Source: Lachnospiraceae bacterium (GTDB lineage: Bacteria; Bacillota; Clostridia; Lachnospirales; Lachnospiraceae). From it: 37,660 nt of DNA. Made by a program: the position numbers and the translations under genes. Shown piece by piece: positions 7,056 through 15,143 of the stretch; position 1 is the stretch's first letter; the number at the start of each line of letters is the position of its first letter. The DNA lies in NCBI GenBank assembly GCA_015057445.1, contig SVEI01000020.1, forward strand, positions 1-37,660. Direction: 5' to 3'. The notes under the pieces were generated by a model. That model made no database searches. It had not been told where the DNA came from and worked only from the letters and a program-made list of their open reading frames with translations.

Positions 7056-8120
7056 TTACAATTCCTCCGGCATCTCCCACTTCTCAGCCTGCTCCTCCAG
7101 CTTTTCAGCCTCGGCAATATACTGTCTTGCCATCATAGGGTCAGTATTTGCAACCTTGTAGGATAGCTCCTTGTAGCAGGCTGCCATACGAACCAGTGGC
7201 AGGTCTCCTGAACTTCTTACATACACAAAGCTTTCAGTCTCGGTGGCTGCATTCTGGAACCAAATAGCAGCCTCGTCAAAGTCTCCGTGAGCGAAGAAAT
7301 ACTCTCCAAGCTCTATGCAAATCTCAGCGCATGGAGTGGTAGCAATATTCTTAAGACAAACCTTGAAAAATTCATCTGAATCACCGGATAATCTGTAGCA
7401 TCTTGCCAACACGCAACCAGCCTCATCTCTTTCGTCCTGAGAACGCATAGAATCCTTCATGGTTGCTTCAAATACGTGAGTAGCTTTAAGAAAATCAGTA
7501 TCATCTCCGGCTATAAAAAGTTCCTTGGCATACATTCCATGAAGCTTCTTAGAAAATGGCTTTCCTGAATCAAAGGTATCAAGTAGAACCTTCAAATCAC
7601 GTTTTGCATGATTTCCGTGAGCCTTATGCATAATTTCTATGTCGCTGTCATACACTATAGGGTCAAGCTGTACAGTCTCGTGAATAGGATCAACCCATTT
7701 TAAGGTTCGTAATCTTTTGTATAGCTTAGGTCTAAGTTCGATTTTTGAGTTATAAGCGGTGTTGGTATCCATGTAGTTTACATACTTCATAGTAACCACA
7801 TCAATTTCAGGGAGAATAACCTGTTTAAGCTGTATAAATTTAGTCTGATTAGCGGCATCTATAACTTCATCTGCATCTGCAGAATAAATATAATCCCCAC
7901 TAGCCTTAGAAAATGCAAAATTTCTTGCTGCCGCAAAATCATTCTTCCAAGGGTAATCAAATATCTTATCAGTATATTCTGCTGCCACATCCTTTGTATC
8001 ATCTTTAGAACCAGTATCCACAATGATGATTTCGTCGGCGATGCAGGTTAAGGAATCAAGACATGCACCTAGTCTCATTCCTTCGTCCTTTACTATCATG
8101 CAAACAGATATTTTAATCAT
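7056..8120 (-). CDS. Family 2 glycosyltransferase with C-terminal TPR-like helical region
   Basis: A 354-residue cytosolic glycosyltransferase of the GT-A fold. The N terminus is classic GT2: ISVCMIVKDEGMRLGACLDSL, then ADEIIIVDTGSKDDT (nucleotide-sugar binding), a WKNDFAAARNFAFSKASGDYI segment, and the DxD-type metal motif in ADADE (about 81-85). The second half, from about residue 190, is helical, with repeat-like motifs such as DEAGCVLARCYRLSGD and FFAHGDFDEAAIWFQNAA, as in TPR-containing glycosyltransferases of Gram-positive bacteria. These often modify surface glycans or peptides; the acceptor here is unknown. It is the only minus-strand gene in the window and stands alone, with its own promoter and an AAGGAA ribosome-binding site. 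A fragment of a related gene lies beyond its 3' end. Confidence 0.92.
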   Translation of the reverse strand: MIKISVCMIVKDEGMRLGACLDSLTCIADEIIIVDTGSKDDTKDVAAEYTDKIFDYPWKNDFAAARNFAFSKASGDYIYSADADEVIDAANQTKFIQLKQVILPEIDVVTMKYVNYMDTNTAYNSKIELRPKLYKRLRTLKWVDPIHETVQLDPIVYDSDIEIMHKAHGNHAKRDLKVLLDTFDSGKPFSKKLHGMYAKELFIAGDDTDFLKATHVFEATMKDSMRSQDERDEAGCVLARCYRLSGDSDEFFKVCLKNIATTPCAEICIELGEYFFAHGDFDEAAIWFQNAATETESFVYVRSSGDLPLVRMAACYKELSYKVANTDPMMARQYIAEAEKLEEQAEKWEMPEEL

Positions 8121-8198
8121 AGGTAATTCCTTTCTTGTTTCGACATAAATATAATCACTTGTAAGCTATAATACATTCTTAATTTATAAACTAATAGT

Positions 8199-8227
8199 AT
8201 TATATCAAACTCGTAAATGAGGGTAAA
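8199..8227 (-). promoter_or_regulatory. Promoter of the minus-strand glycosyltransferase
   Basis: On the minus strand TTTACC (8227-8222) and TATAAT (8204-8199) are 17 bases apart. The predicted leader is about 70 bases. The rest of the 367-base gap (8121-8487) holds this promoter and the degV promoter, and I see no gene in it. Confidence 0.65.
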
Positions 8228-8335
8228 GATAATTAATTATACCTGATTTGGTTTACTGAAATAAAAATAGTAAATTTACTACATTAAAATAATAGAAAGC
8301 AGTATAATAAAATAAAGTGTAAAAAGGCAAATCTG

Positions 8336-8387
8336 TGACATAAATACACAAAAACCCCTTGACATAAATAGGAAAAACTCGTAACAT
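8336..8387 (+). promoter_or_regulatory. degV promoter with an 11-bp direct repeat
   Basis: TTGACA (8359-8364) and TAACAT (8382-8387) have a 17-base spacer. The sequence TGACATAAATA appears twice, at 8336-8346 and 8360-8370, 24 bases apart. The second copy overlaps the -35 element, so a regulator binding in tandem is possible. The predicted leader to the degV ATG is about 95 bases. Confidence 0.65.
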
Positions 8388-8487
8388 AGTATCGAAAACT
8401 ACGTTATGTAGAAATGGGATGTTTTTATATGGAATAAGCCCTTAAAAATTACAGATAATAATACATACAAGAAATGTGAGGTAAGTT

Positions 8488-9375
8488 ATGGGAGATTATA
8501 TTATCAGTGCCTGCTCAACAGCAGACTTAACTAAGGAGCAGTTTGAAAGGTTTGATATAAAGTATATTTATTTTCATTACTTTTTAGATGATGTACAGTA
8601 TCCAGATGATTTGGGACAGACTATGTCTTTTGATGAATTCTATAAGAAGATGGCTGATGGGTCTGATACTAGAACATCACAGGTGAATGTGGATGAGTTT
8701 ATAGAATTTTTCACACCATATCTAGAGGCAGGTAAGGACGTTCTTCATCTTACACTTTCATCAGGGATTTCTGGTGTATATAATTCAGCTATGATTGCTA
8801 AACAGGAGTTAGAGGAAAAGTTCCCTGACAGAAAGATTATAGTAATTGATTCCCTTTGTGCATCAGCAGGCTATGGTCTTCTTATGGCTGAACTTGCAGA
8901 GAAAAGAGATGCAGGAGCTACTATAGATGAGTTGGAGGCTTGGGCTAATGCTAATTTAATGAAGATGAATCACTGGGTTTTGGTTTCTGACCTTAAGTAT
9001 TTGGTTAAGGGTGGTAGACTATCTAAGACATCAGGTTTCTTTGGTACTATGCTTAATATTTGTCCTATAATTAATGTTAATAACGAGGGTAAGCTTATTG
9101 CCAGAGAGAAAATAAGAACTAAGAAGAAGGCTATTAAGCGTATGGTTGAGATTATGGAGGAACAGGCTGAAGGTGGTCTTGACTATTCAGGAAAGTGTTA
9201 CATTTCACAGTCTGCTTGCATGGAGGATGCCAGAGAGGTTGCAGATTTAATTGAGGCTAAATTCCCTAAACTTAACGGTAAGGTTGTAATTAATAGCATA
9301 GGTACAGTTATTGGTAGTCATACAGGTCCTGGAACAACTGCACTCTTTTTCTGGGGCAAGGAGAGAACAGAGTAA
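8488..9375 (+). CDS. DegV family fatty-acid-binding protein (FakB-like)
   Basis: A 295-residue protein of the DegV family. DegV/FakB proteins bind a single fatty acid and, in Firmicutes with FakA, present it for phosphorylation and entry into phospholipids. Family marks seen are the N-terminal ISACSTADL segment, DTRTSQVN (about 60-67, the conserved TSQ), HLTLSSGISGVYNSA (87-101) and the VIDSLCASAGYGLL segment. The segment KYLVKGGRLSKTSGFFGTMLNICPII matches the conserved RIS-like central part, and GTVIGSHTGPGTTALFFWG the C-terminal GxxHxGPG motif. It is monocistronic, with its own promoter and terminator. Clostridia usually carry several paralogues with different fatty-acid preferences, which cannot be told from sequence here. 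No fakA gene is nearby. Confidence 0.95.
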   Translation: MGDYIISACSTADLTKEQFERFDIKYIYFHYFLDDVQYPDDLGQTMSFDEFYKKMADGSDTRTSQVNVDEFIEFFTPYLEAGKDVLHLTLSSGISGVYNSAMIAKQELEEKFPDRKIIVIDSLCASAGYGLLMAELAEKRDAGATIDELEAWANANLMKMNHWVLVSDLKYLVKGGRLSKTSGFFGTMLNICPIINVNNEGKLIAREKIRTKKKAIKRMVEIMEEQAEGGLDYSGKCYISQSACMEDAREVADLIEAKFPKLNGKVVINSIGTVIGSHTGPGTTALFFWGKERTE

Positions 9376-9380
9376 AGAAG

Positions 9381-9414
9381 AATCCACCGACCTAATGGTT
9401 GGTGGATTTTTTAT
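9381..9414 (+). terminator. Terminator after degV
   Basis: A 12-bp stem (9381-9392 with 9397-9408, one G-U pair), a 4-base loop and a run of T residues lie six bases after the degV stop. Confidence 0.92.
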
Positions 9415-9442
9415 TGATATTATTCAAAAATAGGAATATAAT
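9414..9442 (+). promoter_or_regulatory. Promoter of the paaK-ACT operon
   Basis: TTGATA (9414-9419) and TATAAT (9437-9442) are 17 bases apart, directly after the degV terminator and about 55 bases before the preferred paaK start. Confidence 0.75.
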
Positions 9443-9503
9443 AAACACAGATTGTTTCGGCAACAAAAATATTACTAAAACAAGCAAAAAGGAGAGAAAA
9501 AAC

Positions 9504-10811
9504 ATGGCAAAGAAGTATTATCAGCCGGAGATTGAGACTATGCCTGTTGAACAGCTTAAAGCACTCCAGAGCGAGCGACTTGTAAAGCAGGTAAAGCACG
9601 TTTGGGACAATGTTCCATATTATCGCGCTAAGATGGAGAAAAAAGGCGTTACTCCAGATGACATTAAGGGAATAGAGGATTTACATAAGCTTCCGTTTGT
9701 TACAAAGGATGACTTAAGAGAGGCTTATCCATACGGACTTTTGGCAGCACCACTTAAGGATTGCGTACGTATTCATTCAACTAGTGGTACAACAGGTAAG
9801 AGAGTTGTTGCATTTTATACTCAGAACGATATAGACCTTTGGGATGATTGCTGTGCCAGAGCTCTTACTGCTGTTGGTGCAGGTGATGAGGATGTGGTGC
9901 ATGTATCCTATGGTTATGGACTTTTTACTGGAGGATTAGGACTTCACGGTGGAGCACATAAGGCAGGCTGTATGACCATTCCTGTATCATCAGGTAATAC
10001 AGATAGACAGATTCAGTTTATGACAGACCTTGGTTCTACAATTCTTTGCTGTACACCTTCATATGCAGCATACCTTGCTGAGTCTATAGAGGAGAGAGGC
10101 GTTAAGGATGAGATTAAGCTCAAGGCTGGTATCTTTGGCGCAGAAGCATGGACTGAGGAGATGCGTCGTGATATAGAGGCAAAGCTTGGTATCAAGGCTT
10201 ATGATATTTATGGTTTGACAGAACTTTCAGGTCCTGGTGTATCCTTCGAGTGTGAGGAGCAGACAGGAATGCACATTAACGAGGATCATTTCATCGCAGA
10301 GATAATTAATCCTGAGACCGGAGAGGTTCTTCCAGAGGGTGAGAAGGGCGAGCTTGTATTTACAAGTATCACTAAGGAAGCATTCCCACTTCTTAGATAT
10401 AGAACTAAGGATCTTTGTATACTTTCCAGAAAGCCTTGCTCATGTGGAAGAACTCACATTAAGATGCGTAAGCCTATGGGACGTAGTGATGATATGCTTA
10501 TCATTCGTGGTGTAAATGTATTCCCATCACAGATCGAGACAGTTCTTCTTAATGAGGGTATGACTCCTAACTATCAGATTATTGTTGATAGAAAGAACAA
10601 TACTGATACATTTGATATTAATGTTGAGATGAGTCAGGAGATGTTCTCAGATAACCTTGCTGAGGTTACTGCTAAGGAGAAGCAGCTTGTGGCATCCCTT
10701 AAAGCTATGCTTGGTATTCAGGCTAAGGTTCACCTTGTTGCACCTAAGTCTATAACAAGAAGTGAGGGCAAGGCAGTTAGAGTTATCGATAAGAGAAAGC
10801 TTTACGACTAG
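9504..10811 (+). CDS. paaK: Phenylacetate-CoA ligase (PaaK family)
   Basis: A 435-residue AMP-forming acyl-CoA ligase that would activate phenylacetate or a similar aryl acid with ATP and CoA. The P-loop-like motif TSGTTGK (93-99) is complete. The adenylate-binding motif YGLTELSGPGVSFEC, the RTKDLCIL hinge region and a CSCGRTH segment typical of the PaaK branch follow. The C-terminal domain begins around DDMLIIRGVNVFPSQIE. Length fits the family well. ATG 9504 is chosen over the in-frame start at 9399 because the latter lies inside the degV terminator and upstream of the promoter, and AAAGGAGAG precedes 9504. In anaerobic Firmicutes this gene is usually paired with the ACT protein, as here, and often linked to aromatic amino-acid fermentation; no indolepyruvate oxidoreductase gene is in this window. 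Confidence 0.95.
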   Translation: MAKKYYQPEIETMPVEQLKALQSERLVKQVKHVWDNVPYYRAKMEKKGVTPDDIKGIEDLHKLPFVTKDDLREAYPYGLLAAPLKDCVRIHSTSGTTGKRVVAFYTQNDIDLWDDCCARALTAVGAGDEDVVHVSYGYGLFTGGLGLHGGAHKAGCMTIPVSSGNTDRQIQFMTDLGSTILCCTPSYAAYLAESIEERGVKDEIKLKAGIFGAEAWTEEMRRDIEAKLGIKAYDIYGLTELSGPGVSFECEEQTGMHINEDHFIAEIINPETGEVLPEGEKGELVFTSITKEAFPLLRYRTKDLCILSRKPCSCGRTHIKMRKPMGRSDDMLIIRGVNVFPSQIETVLLNEGMTPNYQIIVDRKNNTDTFDINVEMSQEMFSDNLAEVTAKEKQLVASLKAMLGIQAKVHLVAPKSITRSEGKAVRVIDKRKLYD

Positions 10812-10838
10812 AAGATTACTTATAAGGAGGTTACTAAT

Positions 10839-11270
10839 ATGGCAGTTAAGCAGATTTCCGTATTTGTTGAAAATAAAAGTGGTGGACTTGCTGACATCAC
10901 AAAGGCACTTTCAGATGCAAATGTAAATATCAGAGCACTTTCACTTTCTGAGGCTACAGATTTTGGTGTTCTTAGACTTATAGTAGATGATGTATTCGCT
11001 GCAGGTAATGCTTTAAAGGAGAGCGGACACATTTACAATATTACTGATGTTCTTGCAGTTGCAGGCGAGGATAAGCCAGGAAGTATTACTAAGATTTTCA
11101 CAGTGCTTGCAGAGGCAGGTATGAGTCTTGAGTATGCTTATGCATTCTTCGCAAAAAGTCAGGAAAAGGCTATTATGATTATTAAGGTTGCAGACAGACT
11201 TGCAGCTAAGAAGGTTCTTAAAGAAGCAGGTATTCCTTTAGTTAAGGAAGATGAGATAGCTAAGCTGTAG
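10839..11270 (+). CDS. Tandem ACT-domain amino-acid-binding protein
   Basis: A 143-residue protein made of two ACT domains (about residues 1-68 and 70-143). Each starts with a beta strand and Gly-rich turn: KQISVFVENKSGGLADITKAL, then VLAVAGEDKPGSITKIFTVL. ACT domains bind amino acids and report their level to a partner enzyme. The consistent pairing of this form with phenylacetate-CoA ligase in Clostridia and archaea suggests it senses an aromatic amino acid or regulates that ligase, but this is inferred from gene context. It begins 27 bases after the paaK stop with a strong AAGGAGG site and forms an operon with it. No DNA-binding or catalytic region is present. Confidence 0.92.
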   Translation: MAVKQISVFVENKSGGLADITKALSDANVNIRALSLSEATDFGVLRLIVDDVFAAGNALKESGHIYNITDVLAVAGEDKPGSITKIFTVLAEAGMSLEYAYAFFAKSQEKAIMIIKVADRLAAKKVLKEAGIPLVKEDEIAKL

Positions 11271-11351
11271 AATTGGATTGGCGGTAGGAAGATTTATCTG
11301 AGACAGTATGCAGGACTATATTAGCATCTGGTTTCGTCGGGGGAGGTACGC

Positions 11352-13091
11352 ATGAATAACAAGATGTTTCACGTATTTTATGCTTTGATGATTATTACCC
11401 TTGCTGTAATGGTGGGGTGGATATTGGTAAAATATGATGGAAAATCAATAATTGAAGATAGCTTTGATGAAACTAGAGATTTTTCTACAGGTTGGATATT
11501 GGCTGATGGAAGAGAAATTGATATCTCTAAGATGGGCTCTATGGATGAGCTTCTCGTAGGAGAGGAGTTTTCGGTTTATAATGTGGTTCCTTCTGATTTA
11601 AAAGATGGAGAATATCTTTGTTTTCGAAGTAAGAATATTTTCTTTAGGTTATATGTGGATGGTGAGCTTATTTACGATCCACATGTGCCTGAGAATATTT
11701 TCTATACCAAGAGTTCTGGAACTAAATGGCACTATGTTCAATTATCAGAGGAGCAAATCGGTAAAGAACTTGAGTATAGAATTACTAAAATTTACGACTC
11801 AGGAAAGGCCAGTATTATAGACATAGAAGTTGGAGAACCTGCAAGAGCCATCATGAATACTATAGAAGAAAAAATAGTTGCTTTTGTTACATGCATACTT
11901 ACTATATTTGTAGGTATACTTTTGATAATTGCTGATATACCAATTAATATCAGCGCTAGAAAGAATCACGAGCTTCTATACTTGGGATTGTTTTCCATAA
12001 GTGTTGCTGGGTGGTGTTTGATTGAAACACATTTGATTCAGTTTTATTTGGGTGATAGCAGGATGATGCAGTTGTTGTCATGCTGTGCGCTAATGATGAT
12101 TTCCATACCGATAATATTATATCTTGACGCTGCTTTTGGATTTAGGAAGAAAAAAGTTGTGTCTGTCATGGTTGGCGCATCTTTTGTTAGCTTTGTGTTA
12201 GCAATTATTTTACATATGACAAGGATTGCGGATGTGCATGAAACTCTACATTTTAGTCATGTGATATTGATTATGTCGGCTGTGGTTTTGTTGTACACCA
12301 TAATAAAGAATACTTTTGTAATGGGCAATAAAACTGGCAAAAATGTATTCAGAATAATTAGAGGAATAGGTTTGTGCAGCTTGTCAGTGGCTACGGTGAC
12401 AGATATAGTTCGTTATTACGTATTCCAAAGTAATGATACTGCGATGTTTGTTCGTATCGGATTACTTATATTTATTATATGTTTTGGTGCTTCTAGTTTA
12501 GAAAAAACCGTTAATGCAGTAAGACTTGGAGCTCAAACTGAAATTGTTAGCCAGCTTGCTTATAGGGATGGCTTGACTAGAATTGGGAACAGAACTGCAT
12601 TCAACGAGCAGTTGGTAGAACTTGAGGACGTTAAAGATGATATAGATGCCATTGGTATAATTATGTTTGATGTTAATGATTTAAAGTATATTAATGATAA
12701 CTTTGGACATCATATGGGCGATGATATGCTTGTTGCCTGTGCGCAAATTATTGAAAAGGCATTTATGGACAAAGATGCAAAATGCTATCGTATAGGTGGA
12801 GACGAGTTCGCTGTGATTCTGAGCGGAGATAATGTTAGAACTCGCTATGAAGATGGTATAGAAGAATTTAAATCTTTAGTTGATAGTCACAACAAATTAG
12901 ATGACAAAAAGTTTAGAATTAGTATAGCCTATGGCTTTGCTAAATATGATGAATCAGAGACTGGAAAGCCATTGCTTATGATTTATCAGCAGGCAGATAT
13001 GCTTATGTATGAGAATAAGAAAAAAACCAAGCAAAGCATGGTGCCGGCAGCAACATATTATAGCAATATGGGCAAATTGAAACAGGCATAG
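11352..13091 (+). CDS. Membrane-bound diguanylate cyclase (GGDEF)
   Basis: A 579-residue predicted c-di-GMP synthase. Residues 1-25 form a membrane anchor, and residues about 30-170 are an extracytoplasmic sensor domain with beta-rich segments (GEEFSVYNVVP, GEYLCFRSKN, YVDGELIYD). About seven membrane helices follow (roughly 175-385), the layout of 7TM sensor proteins. The cytoplasmic GGDEF domain starts near residue 400 (AYRDGLTRIGNRTAF) and has an intact GGDEF at 482-486 plus DVNDLKYINDNFGHHMGD, so it should be active. The inhibitory RxxD site, expected nine residues before the motif, is absent (DKDA is there), so product feedback through that site is unlikely. A GGGGGAGG site precedes ATG 11352. 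The ligand sensed is unknown. Confidence 0.93.
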   Translation: MNNKMFHVFYALMIITLAVMVGWILVKYDGKSIIEDSFDETRDFSTGWILADGREIDISKMGSMDELLVGEEFSVYNVVPSDLKDGEYLCFRSKNIFFRLYVDGELIYDPHVPENIFYTKSSGTKWHYVQLSEEQIGKELEYRITKIYDSGKASIIDIEVGEPARAIMNTIEEKIVAFVTCILTIFVGILLIIADIPINISARKNHELLYLGLFSISVAGWCLIETHLIQFYLGDSRMMQLLSCCALMMISIPIILYLDAAFGFRKKKVVSVMVGASFVSFVLAIILHMTRIADVHETLHFSHVILIMSAVVLLYTIIKNTFVMGNKTGKNVFRIIRGIGLCSLSVATVTDIVRYYVFQSNDTAMFVRIGLLIFIICFGASSLEKTVNAVRLGAQTEIVSQLAYRDGLTRIGNRTAFNEQLVELEDVKDDIDAIGIIMFDVNDLKYINDNFGHHMGDDMLVACAQIIEKAFMDKDAKCYRIGGDEFAVILSGDNVRTRYEDGIEEFKSLVDSHNKLDDKKFRISIAYGFAKYDESETGKPLLMIYQQADMLMYENKKKTKQSMVPAATYYSNMGKLKQA

Positions 13092-13100
13092 GTGATGTGT

Positions 13101-13135
13101 AAAAGGGTTGTTACGTTGAGTGATAGCCCTTTTTT
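13101..13135 (+). terminator. Terminator after the diguanylate cyclase gene
   Basis: AAAAGGGTTGT (13101-13111) pairs with ATAGCCCTTTT with two G-U pairs, followed by more T residues. It lies ten bases after the stop codon. Confidence 0.75.
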
Positions 13136-13209
13136 GATATACTTTTTACAATAATAAGTGTATAATGACTTAAATGTGATGATACTACTAGGAAACAAAG
13201 GAGTTTTAT

Positions 13210-14217
13210 ATGCAAAAGCGTAGTGATTATATAGATGTAATGCGTGGAATAGGTATCTTTTCAGTGGTTTTTGTGCATATAGCACGACCAAATAATAACC
13301 CAGAACTGATTTTATGGATACAGTCCTTTTATATGCCATTATTTTTCTTTATATCAGGCATAGTTCACAAGGGAAGCGTGGGATTTGTGGATTTTACAAA
13401 GAAGAAGTTTAAAACTATAATGATACCCTATTTCTTTTGGGCTGTATTATGTTTTCTGTACTGGGTATTGTTGGAGAGAAGGTTTAGGGCTGCTGAGTCA
13501 CAGATAGATATTTTGGATGGTCTCTTAGGTATTGTTGATGGCAGATATGAGCATCTGGTATTCAATGTTGTGTTATGGTTTTTGCCAGTTCTATTTTTGG
13601 TATCAGTATTATTTCATCTTCTGTTACAGATTGATATATCAGATTCTAAGAAGAATTTGGTGGTTTTTGGTTCTCTAATCGGTCTATCTTGCTTAGGGAT
13701 TATATTATTTGAAGAAAGCTGGGTGTGGGGGTTAAATAAAGTATTTAAATATATATTGTTCTATGGTTTAGGATATTATATTAGAGATTATAAGATAGAT
13801 GAAAAAATATTGAAGATGAAAAACTGCAAATTGTTTTCAATGGTGGGAATTGTAGCTTTTGGCTTCATTAGTTTTATTATGAATGAAAAGGGACTTAGAG
13901 ATGCGGTGTGGTTTTATTTAATAGCCATAGTGGGAATAACAATAGTATTTTTTGTCTCTATAATGACTGAAAAGCTAGCTTTATTTAAAGTGATTGGCCA
14001 AAATACTATGGGCATATTAGTTATGCATGGTCCTTTGTATAGGATACTTTGTGTTGCGGTAGCCTATTTGACGAACCTATCTGTGGCTGAATTAAGAGAA
14101 AACTATTGGTTTGCATTAGTGTTAAGTTTTGTTACAATAGGACTTATTTTTATCCCTATAAAAATACTTAGAAAGATTTTGCCATGGTGTTTGGGCGTGA
14201 AGCAGAAAAAAATATAA
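13210..14217 (+). CDS. Acyltransferase family 3 membrane protein
   Basis: A 335-residue integral membrane O-acyltransferase-like protein with about ten membrane helices. The N terminus (RSDYIDVMRGIGIFSVVFVHI) has the family's D-x-x-R-G-I-G-x-x-x-V-x-x-H pattern including the likely catalytic histidine at the end of the first helix. The segment SFYMPLFFFISGIVHKG matches the conserved F-x-M-P-x-F-F-x-I-S-G motif. Such proteins (PF01757) add acetyl or other acyl groups to surface polysaccharides, peptidoglycan or antibiotics. The substrate cannot be told. The gene is single, preceded by CAAAGGAG and a TATAAT at 13161-13166 with no good -35 box. It neighbours a c-di-GMP synthase, which might hint at exopolysaccharide, but no other glycan gene is adjacent on this side. 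Confidence 0.88.
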   Translation: MQKRSDYIDVMRGIGIFSVVFVHIARPNNNPELILWIQSFYMPLFFFISGIVHKGSVGFVDFTKKKFKTIMIPYFFWAVLCFLYWVLLERRFRAAESQIDILDGLLGIVDGRYEHLVFNVVLWFLPVLFLVSVLFHLLLQIDISDSKKNLVVFGSLIGLSCLGIILFEESWVWGLNKVFKYILFYGLGYYIRDYKIDEKILKMKNCKLFSMVGIVAFGFISFIMNEKGLRDAVWFYLIAIVGITIVFFVSIMTEKLALFKVIGQNTMGILVMHGPLYRILCVAVAYLTNLSVAELRENYWFALVLSFVTIGLIFIPIKILRKILPWCLGVKQKKI

Positions 14218-14243
14218 TACATTTTAACTACTTATGTACATAT

Positions 14244-14272
14244 GCATAATTTCTCTTGATTTCCACATAATA
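14244..14272 (+). promoter_or_regulatory. Sigma-G-like promoter of spoVT
   Basis: GCATA (14244-14248) and CATAATA (14266-14272) are 17 bases apart. This agrees with the forespore sigma-G consensus of B. subtilis (GHATR and CATWHTA, about 18-base spacer), where spoVT is a sigma-G gene. It lies 43 bases before the spoVT start. The assignment is by motif match only. Confidence 0.5.
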
Positions 14273-14314
14273 ACTCCATAAGAATGAAAAATATAATTAT
14301 TGGAGGAAACTATA

Positions 14315-14863
14315 TTGAAGGCAACAGGAATTGTGCGTCGTATTGACGACCTTGGGAGAGTGGTTGTACCGAAGGAGATTAGAAGAATATTACGAATTCG
14401 TGAGGGAGATCCGCTGGAAATATTTACTGACAAAGACGGAGAGATTATATTAAAGAAATATTCTCCTATAGGGGAATTAAGTAGCTTTGCGCAGCAGTAT
14501 GTGGAATCTACAGCTCAGATTTTGGGTTGTCCAGTTTGCGTAACTGATAGGGATCAGATAATTGCTGTAGCGGGAATTTCTAAGAAAGAGCTACTAGGGA
14601 AAAGTCTTCATAGAGATTTGGAGGATGCTATTAATGATAGAGAATCCTTCATGGCTCAAAAAGGTGAGAATCGCTATATTAAGATAACTGGTAATGGTGA
14701 AAACGAATATAACGGTCAGATTGTTCAGACTATTATAAGTGAGGGTGATGCCATAGGAGCGGTTATTATTTTAGATAAAGATGGAAGTAGAACTTTAGGC
14801 GAAGCGGAATTGAAGGCAGCTATAATTGCGGCTAATTTTCTTGGTAGACAGATGGAAGGATAG
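14315..14863 (+). CDS. spoVT: Stage V sporulation protein T, AbrB-type regulator
   Basis: A 182-residue transcription factor of late sporulation. The N-terminal swapped-hairpin AbrB DNA-binding domain is nearly identical to known SpoVT: KATGIVRRIDDLGRVVVPKE, then RRILRIREGDPLEIF and the DGEIILKKYSPIGEL linker. The C-terminal part (about residues 55-180) is a GAF-like sensor domain including VCVTDRDQIIAVAG and GAVIILDKDG. The start is a TTG at 14315, placed 8 bases after GGAGG (14302-14306); an in-frame TTG at 14300 overlaps that site and is unlikely. In relatives SpoVT tunes forespore gene expression and spore properties. It opens a conserved sporulation and cell-division block and has a sigma-G-like promoter upstream. 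Confidence 0.95.
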   Translation: MKATGIVRRIDDLGRVVVPKEIRRILRIREGDPLEIFTDKDGEIILKKYSPIGELSSFAQQYVESTAQILGCPVCVTDRDQIIAVAGISKKELLGKSLHRDLEDAINDRESFMAQKGENRYIKITGNGENEYNGQIVQTIISEGDAIGAVIILDKDGSRTLGEAELKAAIIAANFLGRQMEG

Positions 14864-14876
14864 ATTAATAAGGATG

Positions 14877-14922
14877 ATATGTGGATTCTGTTTTGAGATA
14901 AAATATAGTGGGATCCACATAT
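14877..14922. repeat. Inverted repeat after spoVT
   Basis: ATATGTGGAT (14877-14886) is perfectly complementary to ATCCACATAT (14913-14922), with a 26-base loop. It lies 13 bases past the spoVT stop and lacks a clear T-run, so it could be a weak terminator or mRNA stabiliser. The rest of 14923-15010 is AT-rich without other visible features. Confidence 0.5.
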
Positions 14923-15010
14923 TAGACTCCTTTCGTTACGTAAAATATAGAAATATCAACATTTCTGTTACAAAAAAATTAAAAAGTTGTTTATTTTCCT
15001 TGGTTTTTGC

Positions 15011-15039
15011 TTGACAAATTATGGGTAACAATGTATAAA
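15011..15039 (+). promoter_or_regulatory. Strong sigma-A promoter of the HU gene
   Basis: TTGACA (15011-15016) and TATAAA (15034-15039) with a 17-base spacer; near-consensus. The mRNA leader is about 100 bases, ending in an AGGAGGAA site. This fits the high expression expected of HU. Confidence 0.88.
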
Positions 15040-15143
15040 TAAGCGTAGGGCATTTATAAGGGTGCCGTTAATTGGGTATTGATTAGGTTTACTAATTGCT
15101 TAATTAATCGAAAAACGTTTGTATTATAGGAGGAATTTTTCAA

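Noticed and set aside
9399-9503. In-frame 35-codon extension of paaK
   Set aside because: It starts inside the degV terminator, upstream of the paaK promoter, and the family begins at the ATG 9504.
13058-13339. Minus-strand ORF between the diguanylate cyclase and acyltransferase genes
   Set aside because: It overlaps both real genes and their terminator and has no ribosome-binding site.
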